A program made the translations under genes and the position numbers. Positions 35,148 to 44,600 of a stretch of 64,000 nucleotides of DNA are shown here, piece after piece. Below the pieces are notes generated by a model. It was given only the letters and a program-made list of their open reading frames with translations. It was not told where the DNA came from and made no database searches. The stretch comes from CAZAPG01 sp964486935 (GTDB lineage: Bacteria; Chloroflexota; Anaerolineae; 4572-78; J111), in contig CAZAPG010000032.1 of assembly GCA_964486935.1 (NCBI GenBank), positions 16,091-80,090 of the forward strand. The letters run 5' to 3'. Numbering within the stretch: the first letter of the stretch is position 1; the number at the start of each line of letters is the position of its first letter.

Positions 35148-36386
35148 ATGAACACGTCTCAAACAATCCTCAGTGTCGAAGACACCCCCGAAAACCGAAA
35201 TCTGGTTCGGCGCATTTTAGAAAGCGAAGGCTACCGGGTAGTTGATGCCGTTAATGCCCTGGAAGGCATTGAAAAGGCGCGTCAAATTCGCCCCGATTTG
35301 ATTTTGATGGACATCAACCTGCCCGATTTGGACGGCTTTACCGCTGTAACCCGCATCCGCAGTTACCCCGATTTAAAGCACGTCCCAATTCTGGCCATTA
35401 CCGCCCGCAGCGTTGAAGATGACCTGGACCGCGCCCTGGCCATTGGCTGCGATGGCTACCTCAGCAAGCCCATTGATTTTGAAGAGTTGCTGGCCGAAGT
35501 GGCCCGCCACATTGCCACCGGCCACCGCGAAGAGCAGGCCGCCACCAAACGCGAGTATTACCTGCAAGAGCAAAGCGTCAGCCTGATTGAAGAGCTGGAG
35601 AAAAAGTTTGACGAGTTAAAAACAGCTTACGACCGGCTGAAACATTTGGAAGAAGCAAAAAAAAGCTTCATTTCGGTGGCCTCGCATGAACTGCGCACGC
35701 CCCTGACCGTCATCCACAGCTATACCCAAATGCTCCAGATACTGCCAACCGTCACCGGCGATGGTAACGCCAAAGAGTTGCTGGCCGGCGTGGCCAAAGG
35801 CGTGGCCCGTCTGCAAGAAATTATGAATGATATGGTCAGCGTTATCCGGGTAGAGCTGGCCGATGAGAGCATGCACTTTGCCCCGGTATCGGTTAGAGGC
35901 GTCATCAATGGCGTTGTTATTGAGCAAAAAAATAATCTGGGCGAGCGTCAACTGAAGCTTGAAACTAACGTTGCCGCCGACCTGCCCATGATATCCGGCG
36001 ATGCCAAGCAGCTTCACTCAGCCCTGGCCCGCATTGTTGGTAACGCTATCAAATACACGCCCGATGGCGGCTGCATTACTATTAAAGCCTCGCTGCTGCA
36101 AGAAGATAACAACCAATCTTTTGTAAAAATTGTGGTAACGGATACCGGCGTGGGCATTGACGAGGAAAAACAAAAACTGATTTTTGAAAAATTTGGCACC
36201 GCCGAGGATGTCGCCCTGCACAGCACCAGCAAAACCAACTTTATGGGCGGCGGCGCCGGCCTGGGGTTGACCATTGCCAAAGGTATTATCTCGGCGCACA
36301 ATGGCCGCATTTGGGTAGAAAGCGACGGCTTTGATAAAGAAAAACTGCCCGGCAGCAAGTTTTATATTTTGCTGCCCACTCAGTAA
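35148..36386 (+). CDS. Hybrid receiver-histidine kinase
   Basis: 412 residues, cytoplasmic. Receiver domain first (1-125): acidic pair Glu-Asp at 11-12, phospho-Asp in LILMDINLPDLDG (Asp 55), Lys in GYLSKPID. A coiled-coil linker (about 140-170) leads to HisKA with SVASHELRTPLTVIHSYTQ (His near 180), then HATPase_c with VGNAIKYTPDGG, VTDTGVGIDEE and GGGAGLGLTIAKGIISAHNGRI. Receiver-first kinases usually relay signal from another kinase. ATG 35148 is preceded by no strong ribosome site. Followed by a good terminator. Confidence 0.92.
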   Translation: MNTSQTILSVEDTPENRNLVRRILESEGYRVVDAVNALEGIEKARQIRPDLILMDINLPDLDGFTAVTRIRSYPDLKHVPILAITARSVEDDLDRALAIGCDGYLSKPIDFEELLAEVARHIATGHREEQAATKREYYLQEQSVSLIEELEKKFDELKTAYDRLKHLEEAKKSFISVASHELRTPLTVIHSYTQMLQILPTVTGDGNAKELLAGVAKGVARLQEIMNDMVSVIRVELADESMHFAPVSVRGVINGVVIEQKNNLGERQLKLETNVAADLPMISGDAKQLHSALARIVGNAIKYTPDGGCITIKASLLQEDNNQSFVKIVVTDTGVGIDEEKQKLIFEKFGTAEDVALHSTSKTNFMGGGAGLGLTIAKGIISAHNGRIWVESDGFDKEKLPGSKFYILLPTQ

Positions 36387-36410
36387 AAATTGCCGGATAG
36401 CCGCCCCCCC

Positions 36411-36437
36411 AAAAACCCCGCATCGTTCGGGGTTTTT
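36411..36437 (+). terminator. Terminator of the hybrid kinase gene
   Basis: 10-bp stem AAAAACCCCG (36411-36420) / CGGGGTTTTT (36428-36437), 7-base loop, T-rich tail. Confidence 0.85.
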
Positions 36438-36528
36438 GTTTTGGGCCGGCATTTAACCAGAGCCAATTTTTTAAGAACTTCACATTCGCGCTATAATACA
36501 ACCTCTGCCGCAGGTTAAGGAAAAGCGC

Positions 36529-37392
36529 ATGGTTTTATCTCCAGATTCCATCAATGTTTGGTCTGACCGCCCCAAAATGGCAGTGCTTTTTGTGGCGGCT
36601 ATGTTTTTGCTGGCCGGCTGCGCGCAAGGGCGGGCCACGGCCTTGCCGGGAGCCACCAGCCGCGAAGCCACGGTGGTTTTGCCCACCCAGGCGCCTACTT
36701 CTCAGCCGACACCCCCCAACACCCGCGTTTTGCCAATTGAGGTATTGACCCCGCCGCCGTCGCCCACCATCACCCCCATTCCCGATGAGGTGATGGGGCT
36801 GGTGGTCAACGTGATTGACGGCGACACCATTGCCGTGGTGCTCGACGGCGACCCTGGCCGCCAGGCCTATCAGGTGCGCTACATTGGCATTGATGCCCCA
36901 AATAACCTGTCGAGCGACCCCTGGGGCGTGGCCGCTTATGAAACCAACAAAAAACTCGTCAACCTGAAAATTGTGCGGCTTGAACGCGACCAGTCCGACT
37001 TTGACGCCGAAGGCTATTTGCTCCGTCACGTTTACTTTGACAACCAGCTAGTCAGCCTGGCGCTGGTTGAGCAAGGTCTGGCCAGAGCCGCCATTGAAGA
37101 ACCCGATACCGCTTTTGAATCCGAAATAGTGGCCGCCGAAGCCCAGGCCAGAGAAGCGCGGCGTGGTTTGTGGGGGCCGCAACCGCCCACGCCCACCGTC
37201 TCTCGCCGCCCGGTAGAAACCTCCGTAACCGAAGAGCCGGCGGCCACCGTTCAGGCCACGGCTACCGGTCAAACCGAAGCCACCGCAGAGCCAACCGAAG
37301 AGACCCCCACTCCGCCCGAAGCAACCGCCACCGATACCCCCACGGCCGAACCCACCCAGGAACCAACCGAAGAACCCCCTGCCGATAATTAA
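36529..37392 (+). CDS. Lipoprotein with staphylococcal nuclease-like (SNase) domain
   Basis: 287 residues. Hydrophobic segment and lipobox (FVAAMFLLAGCAQ, Cys 31); the true start could be the Met at 36577. Thr/Pro linker, then an SNase fold (about 88-215): VVNVIDGDTIAVVL, QVRYIGIDAPNN, LVSLALVEQGLARA, EAREARRGLWGP. Of the three catalytic residues of nuclease, the first Arg is kept, but the Glu of DTPE is Asn and the Arg of YGR is Tyr (EGYLLRHV), so nuclease activity is doubtful. Ends with a long Thr/Pro/Glu tail. A TATAAT box occurs at 36492-36497. Confidence 0.82.
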   Translation: MVLSPDSINVWSDRPKMAVLFVAAMFLLAGCAQGRATALPGATSREATVVLPTQAPTSQPTPPNTRVLPIEVLTPPPSPTITPIPDEVMGLVVNVIDGDTIAVVLDGDPGRQAYQVRYIGIDAPNNLSSDPWGVAAYETNKKLVNLKIVRLERDQSDFDAEGYLLRHVYFDNQLVSLALVEQGLARAAIEEPDTAFESEIVAAEAQAREARRGLWGPQPPTPTVSRRPVETSVTEEPAATVQATATGQTEATAEPTEETPTPPEATATDTPTAEPTQEPTEEPPADN

Positions 37393-37520
37393 CCCGCAAA
37401 GTAACTACTCAGGTACACGGAGAAGCGCGGAGCGGGCACGGAGATTCACAGAGAAAAACAAGGGAAAAATGATGAAACTCCGTGTCCCATAGCTTGTCCT
37501 GAGCAGTTACCCCCCAAAAT

Positions 37521-37560
37521 AAAAAACGCGAGACGCCGCAATTTAGCCCTGCATCTCACG
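37521..37560 (-). terminator. Terminator of the response-regulator gene
   Basis: On the minus strand, CGTGAGATGC pairs with GCGTCTCGCG (8 of 10 Watson-Crick, two G-U), followed by a TTTTTTATTTT tract. Confidence 0.7.
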
Positions 37561-37584
37561 TTTGTGGCGCGTCAAATCGGCAAG

Positions 37585-38388
37585 TTACTGCTGTTGAGGC
37601 GTCAGCGTAGTCAGCCGGTTCATCTGGTGCTCCATATCCTGCGACATCAGGCGAATAGCTTCCGATAGATTGCGCAGCTCGTCGGCCAGGCGTCTGGCCT
37701 CTTTTTTGTACTTGTTCAACTGCGTTTGTTGAACAATCATCGCTTCTTTCAGCGCGTCGGCCCGGCCTTCGGCCTTGTTGACGGCCTCTTTGGCCTGAAC
37801 CAGCATCTGGTTGAGCCGGGCGTTATCCTTTTCCCACATCGAGGCTTGCTCCAGCGCCCTGGCCATTTGCGACTTGTTGATATACTGTGTCACTTTATGC
37901 CTGAGCTGGCCCAATTGATTTTCCCGCTCGGCCAGCAGGGTTTTGGTTTTTTTAAGTTCGGCCTCAAGCGCCGCCACTCTGGCCTGAGCATCGCCGCTTG
38001 CCCCGCCTGCCTGGGGCGCGCCGTTGTTTGGGTTAAGCGCCCGGTCCAGCGCGGCTTGCATCTCTTCCATAGTAAAAGGCTTAATTAAATAATCGCGCGC
38101 GCCCAAACGCAGCGCCTTTACGGCGGTGGCCTCGGTGCCGTGAAAAGTCATTACAATCGCCGGAATGCGAAGGCCCTGCTCATTGAGTTGTTCCAGCACC
38201 TCCAGGCCATTCATTCGGGGCAGCTTCAGGTCGGTAATAATCAAATCCGGCGATTCGGTGGTGGCCTTCTCCAACCCCGATTGGCCATCTCTGGCGGTGA
38301 TAACATCATAACCCATCGGCCTGAGAATATTATTGGCAATAAACACAATGTTCTCCCGGCGGTCTTCAATAATCAACACTTTGGGCAT
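37585..38388 (-). CDS. Response regulator with coiled-coil output
   Basis: 267 residues from MPKVLIIEDRRENIV; an upstream in-frame start at 38442 lacks family support, and GAGG precedes this one. CheY-type receiver (1-122) with acidic residues Glu 8-Asp 9, phospho-Asp 53 in LIITDLKLPRMNG, Thr in VMTFHG and Lys in YLIKPFT: a complete switch. The rest (about 140-255) is a long coiled coil (AALEAELKKTKTLLAERENQL, LADELRNLSEAIRLMSQDM), with no DNA-binding domain, so output is probably by protein interaction. Divergent from the giant NTPase-TPR gene. Confidence 0.88.
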   Translation of the reverse strand: MPKVLIIEDRRENIVFIANNILRPMGYDVITARDGQSGLEKATTESPDLIITDLKLPRMNGLEVLEQLNEQGLRIPAIVMTFHGTEATAVKALRLGARDYLIKPFTMEEMQAALDRALNPNNGAPQAGGASGDAQARVAALEAELKKTKTLLAERENQLGQLRHKVTQYINKSQMARALEQASMWEKDNARLNQMLVQAKEAVNKAEGRADALKEAMIVQQTQLNKYKKEARRLADELRNLSEAIRLMSQDMEHQMNRLTTLTPQQQ

Positions 38389-38636
38389 GATTGCGGCCTC
38401 CTTGGTAAATGCGACTGCCGGCGGCTTGCCGCCGAGGACCAAAACATCTCTATTGCGGCGGCGGGCTGGTAACGGCCTGTCTGCATCTGAAAATTCCCCG
38501 ATAATTCATTATAGCATAATTTTTAATCAAACCGGTTATTACTTTTGAATTTTTGCAGCTAAAATAACCAGATTGGACATCTCCATTTCTTGTAGTCAAG
38601 TATTGACATAAAAACTTTACGAATCGGCCTCACCTG

Positions 38637-38645
38637 TGCTATATT
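38637..38645 (+). promoter_or_regulatory. Extended -10 promoter for the giant TPR gene
   Basis: TGC followed by TATATT (38640-38645), 30 bp before the ATG. A TTTACG box lies 18 bp upstream. A perfect TTGACA at 38603-38608 is too far away to pair with it. Confidence 0.5.
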
Positions 38646-38675
38646 TAATGTATTAGCTTCAGCGGAAGGACAGCC

Positions 38676-41600
38676 ATGCAAACACCCTCTCAGGCGCAGC
38701 AGCGCACCGAGTTTATTGGCCGGGTACAGGAACAGCGCCAGTTTTTAATGGTGCTGGGCGGACTGCTAGTTCATCACCAAACCTGGTACCAGTTTGCTCA
38801 AGCGCGCGGCCCCAACTTTAACCCCGAACAAGCCCCCGGCGACGATTCCTACGCCAACATCTTTTTGCCGCACGGCATCGGCGGCATCGGCAAAAGCTGG
38901 CTCACCCGCCGCTGTTTAGATTTGGCCGCCGGCATCCCCAACGAACCGCCCATCCTCACCCTGTACGATGACGTTTCGCTGGGCGCGCCCGTGCTGGAGC
39001 CGCTTCACCTGCTCGACCGGCTGGCCGAGCAACTCACCGCCGCCGGCTACGAGTCCTACCTGCCGGCCTACCATCAGGCCAAAGCCGACCTGCCCCCCCT
39101 GGTTGAGCGCGTCACCCGCTACCAGTTTGAAAACCGCGAAGCCTGGGAGCGCATGCTCAAAATTGCCGCCGATTTTGTAGCCCGCCACCGCCACGAGCCG
39201 GAGGCCGGCTATCGCTCCTTTGCCGAAATCTCGCTGGCCTACACCCATGCCAGCGGCGCAGAAGCCGCCGGCAAAGACGCCCCCACCCTGGCCCACGCCT
39301 ACGACCAGCTGCTGGAAAAAATGCAGCAAGAAGGTCGGCTCGCCGTCGCCGAAGCCGCCCTCTTCCGCAACCCGCCGGCCACTCAGGCCGCCCATTTAAT
39401 TAGAGCCATCAAGCGCATTGCCGCCGAGCGCCCCCTGGTTATTGGTCTGGACAACCTGGAAATCATTGTGCCGCTGGAGCCGCTTATCCGCGATTGTCTG
39501 GTGCTGCCCACCAACCACGCCCCCCTCATTTGGATTCTAAGCGGTCGCTACAACCTGGCCGACGAGCGCGTGGTTGAAATTAGCGGCGAGCAGCACGTTT
39601 TCAAAGGCTACCGCGACCTGCTGGGCGAAAACCCGCCCGTTGTTTGGGATATGAGCATTTTTGGCGACGCCGACCTGCGCGACTATTTGCAGGCCGAAGC
39701 CGAGCGCCGCCGCGCCCCGCTCATTATCGACGACCAGATTATCGAAGCCGTAAAAGCCACCAGCAGCGGCGTGCCCCTGGTGGTAGAAATGGTGGCCGAT
39801 GCCCTCTTTACCATGGAGCGCAGCGAATTTCTGCGCGATTTTGCCCTGCACGACCGCGGCCTGCTGCCCGGCGACCGGCTGGACAAAATTACCGCCCGCT
39901 TTTTGCGCTACTGCCTCACCCAGCCCGAAGACCTGGAGCGGGTGCAGGCCCTGGCCCTGCTGCGCAAAGATGCCGACGAGCCGGCCATGGCCGCCCTGTG
40001 GAACCTGCCCGCCGGCCGCTCCGTAACCGACGTGCTCCACGGCCTGCGCGCCCGCTACGCCTTTGTGCGCCCCGAAGGGCTGCACGACGCCGTTTACGAA
40101 TTTGTCCGCCGCCAGCTCCGCACCTCGGCCCAGGATAGCGCCGCCCGCGAGCGATTGAGCCGCCGCGCCGTTGACCACTACCGCGCCGGGTGGCAGGCGC
40201 TGCACCACAGTTTTGACGACCCCACCCTGCGCGTCCGCGACCGCGCCTGGCAGCGCGTCACCCGCCATCTGCTCAATGCCCTGCTCTGGTTTAGCCCCGA
40301 CGAGGCCGTTGACTTTTTGCTGCCCCGCTTCATCGAAGGGCTGGGCTTTGACCGGGCCTTTTCCAATGGTTTGCTGCTTCAGGCCGAAGAGTTTCTATCG
40401 GGCAGCGTTTCCACCTTTAGCCGGGCCTACGCCAACCTGCTGCACCGTATGCGTATGGGCCTGCAAGATATCGACTGGACCTTTGACGAACCCGGCGAGG
40501 CCGTGGGCGCCATGGTTGAAATTTTGCTCGACGCGCCGGGCCTGGACTCGCTGCACCTGAGCATTTTGCATCTGTGGCAGGGCAACTGGCTGGCCGAAAA
40601 TGGCCGCTACGCCGAAGCGCTGGCCGCCTATCTGCAAGCCGATACCCACCGCCCCGCCGACGCCGTGGGCTTGGGCCGGCAGTTGGGCAAAGCCTTTTAC
40701 GAGTTGAGCAGTCGCTTTTTGTGGCCGGAGTCTGCCGCCGAAACCGTGGTCTCCGAGCCGGGCTTGCAGGCCGCCGGGCGCGCCGTCCAACTTGACCCCG
40801 ACAACGGCGCGGCCTGGTTCAATCTGGGGGTCGCCCTGGATTACCTGGGCCGCGAGGCAGAAGCCACGCCGGCTTACGAAAAGGCCATCGCCATCGAGCC
40901 GCGCCCGGTTTACTACAACAATCTGGGCGATGTATACAGCGCCCTGGGCCGCGATGACGACGCGCTGGCCGCCTACCGCCAGGCCCTTGAACTGGACCCG
41001 GCCTATGCCTGGCCCTACCACAGCCTGGGCCAGCTTCACGCCGGGCGCGGCGATTACGAGTCGGCCCTGGATTATTACCAGCAGGCCATCGACCAACACC
41101 AGCGCGATAAAGACCGGGCCATCTCCTGGGATAGTTTTGGCGACGCCCACGCCACGCTGGGCAATTTTGAAGAGGCCATTTCCGCCTATCGCTGGGCCGG
41201 TATTTTGCACCCTCAATTCGCCTCGCCCTGGTTTGGGTTGGGCAACGTTTACAGCCGCCTGGAGCGCTACCCCGAAGCCATCGACGCCTACCGGCGGGCC
41301 ATCACCTTAGACCCCGATGCTGCCTGGGCGCGCCACAATTTGGGGCTGGCCTACCTTGGCCAGGGTGATGCTGCTGCCGCCGCGCCCTGTTTTCAACAGG
41401 CCATCGAGCGCCACCATACCGATGAGGAGCGCGCCCTCGCCTGGATTGGGCTGGGCGACGCCTACAGCAGCGCCGGCCGCCACAACGATGCCATCACCGC
41501 TTACCGGCAGGCGCTGGAGCTTGACCCCCAACAGGCCGAAGCCTGGCACAGCCTGGGCAACGTTTACCACGCTCGCGGCGATGAAACCGCCGCTATCGAG

Positions 41601-44600
41601 GCTTACCGGCAGGCCGTAACCCTGACGCCCGAATATGCCGCCGCCTGGAACAGCCTGGCCACGCTTTACGGTACGCTGGGCCGCTTTGATGAAGCCATCG
41701 AAGCCTATGGCCGGGTGATTGACCTGGAGCCGGATTTTGCCTGGCCTTACAACAACCTGGGCTTTATTTACGCCCGCCGGGGCGAGCATGACCAGGCCAT
41801 CAAACTGTACCGGCAGGCCATCGAGCGCCACCGGGATGACGACAGCCGGGCCGTATCGTGGAGCAACCTGGGCGACGCGCAGCTTGCGCTGGACAACCGC
41901 GATGAGGCTATTTACGCCTACAACGAGGCCATTACCCTCAGCCCCAATTACGCCTGGCCCTACCACAACCTGGCGGTGGTGTATGAATTGCGGGGGCAGG
42001 AACGGCAGGCCATCGAACTGTACCGGCAGGCCATCGAGCGCCACAGCCGCGAGGCAGACCGGGCCAAATCGTGGCAGCGGCTGGCCGACGTGTACCAGCG
42101 CCAGGAGCGCCACGGCGAGGCTATTGACGCCTACCGCGAAGTTTTACTGCGCGACCGGGAAAATGCCATCGCCTGGAACAGTCTGGGCGACTCCTACCTG
42201 AATCTGGCCCGCTACCAGGAGGCCGGCGAAGCCTTTCGGCGGGCCATTGAGTTGCAGCCGGATTTTGGCCAGCCGTACCACAACCTGGGGTTAATTTACA
42301 CCGACTACGGCAATCACGAGTCGGCTTTGGATTACTACCGGCAGGCCGTTGAGCGCCACACCGATAACCGGGCGCAGGCTATCTCGCTGAACAAGCTGGG
42401 TGATAGCCACCTGGCGCTGGGCAACTCTGAGCAGGCTGTTCAGGCTTACCGCCGGGCTATGACTCTGGCCCCGGATTTTGCCTGGCCTTACCACAGCCTG
42501 GCCGCCATTTACGAGTCGCGCAGCGATTACCAATCGGCCCTGACCCTGTACCAGCAGGCCATCGAGCGCCACCGGCAGGATAAAAGCCGGGCGCTCTCAT
42601 GGAACGGGCTGGGCAACGTTTACCAGGCGCTGGGCCGCACCACCGAAGCCGTAAACGCCTATCGCCAGGCCGGGCAGCTTGACCCCATTTACGCCGCGCC
42701 GTGGCGCAGCCTGGGCGATGTCTACCGCCAGCAGAACAAGCTCACCGAAGCCGCCAACGCCTACCAGCGGGCCATTGATTTGGAGCCGACCCACCCCCGG
42801 CCTTACCATCATCTGGGGCTGGTCTATCTGGCGCAGCGAGATTACGATTCGGCCAACCGGCGGCTGGAGCAGGCCATTGCCCGCTATGGCGATGAGCAGC
42901 CTCAGGCCAGAGCCGACGCCTGGTATCAGCGCGGCCAGGCTTACCGCGGTTTGGCGCGATACGAGTCGGCCCTGAATGCCTACCGCCAGGCCATCGACCT
43001 GAACCCCAATTTTGCCGACCCGTGGGTGAGCGCCGGCGATGTTAACGCTACCCTGGAGCGGTACGATGAAGCCGTTGAGGCGTATCGCCGGGCGGTTGAG
43101 CTTGAGCCGGCTGCGGCCCAACCCTGGAACAGCCTGGGCGATGTTTACCGCGTTCAGGAGCAGTACAACCAGGCCGCGCAGGCGTATCGCCGGGCCATTG
43201 AGCTGGAGCCGGATTTTGCCTGGCCCTATCACAACCTGGGCCTGATTAACGAAATTCAGCAAAGGTATGAGTCGGCCATCAATTATTTTGAGCAGGCCAT
43301 CAAGCGGCAGGCGCAGCCCAAAGCGCGGGCGCTCTCGTGGGATGGGTTGGGCAATATTTATCAGGCCCAGCAGCGTAACGAGCAGGCTGTTTCGGCCTAT
43401 CAAAAGGCCATAGAGCTTGACCCGGACCTGGCCTCGGCCTACCACGGTTTGGGGCAGGTGTATCACGCGCTGGAGCAGTACGAGCCGGCCATTTTGCGCT
43501 ACCAGCAGGCCATTGAGCGTTACGAGGATGCGTTTGACCAGGCGACTGTGTGGAAAGATTTGGGCGACAGCCTGGCTCAGGTAGGCCGCTGGGATGAAGC
43601 GATTGACGCCTTGCAGCAAGCCATGGACCTGGACGACGAGTACGCCCGCCCCTGGCACAGTTTGGGCAATGTCTACCGGCTGATGGGCCGGTTAGAGGAT
43701 GCAGGCCGGGCCTATGAGCGGGCCATCGAACTGGAGCCGGATTATGCCTGGGCTTACCACAACCTGGGTTTGGCGCAGCAGCAGCTTGGCCGCCTTGACC
43801 GCGCCGGGGAGTTGTACCGGCAGGCCGTTGAGCATCATGAAGACAACCCTGGCCGGGCTGTCTCCTGGAACAGCCTGGGCAATGTTCATAGCCTGCAACG
43901 GCAATACGCCGAGGCGGTAGAAGCCTATCGCCAGGCCATTTCGCTTGACCCTCGATACGCCCGCCCCTGGAATAACCTGGGCGATGTGTACCGCGCTCAG
44001 GGGGTAGAGCAGGGCGTGGCCCAAGCCTACCAGCGGGCCATTGAGCTGGAGCCGGATTTTGCCTGGCCCTATCACAATCTTGGCGCGCTCTCAAAAAATA
44101 AGGGGGCGTACGCGCCGGCCCTTACTTACTACCAGCAGGCCCTGGAGCGACACCTTCAGCCGCAGGATAAATCGGCCTCGTGGAATGGCCTGGGCGATGT
44201 TTACCGCGCCCAACAACAGTATGATAAGGCCGTAGACGCCTACCAGAATGCCATCAAACTGAACCCGGCAGATGGCTGGCCGCACCATAACTTGGGCTAC
44301 GTTTACAAAATTCAAGAAAAATATCACCAGGCCATCACCTCGTACCAGCAGGCCATTGACCTGTTTGACGCTAACGAAAACAAAGCCATCAGTTGGAACA
44401 ACCTTGGTAATGTTTACAGCGCCCTGCGCCGCTACCAGGATGCAATTAACGCCTATCAGCAATCCATTGAGTTGAACCCCGATTATGCCCTGCCCTGGAA
44501 CAGTCTGGGCGAGGTGTACCGCCGCCAACAGCGCCCCGACGAGGCCATCAGGGCCTTCAAACAGGCGCTCAAGCGCGATTCCGGCTACGTACTGGCCTGG

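Noticed and set aside
38603..38645. Perfect TTGACA at 38603 paired with TATATT at 38640
   Set aside because: Spacer of 31 bp is too long; the extended -10 alone was kept as the promoter.
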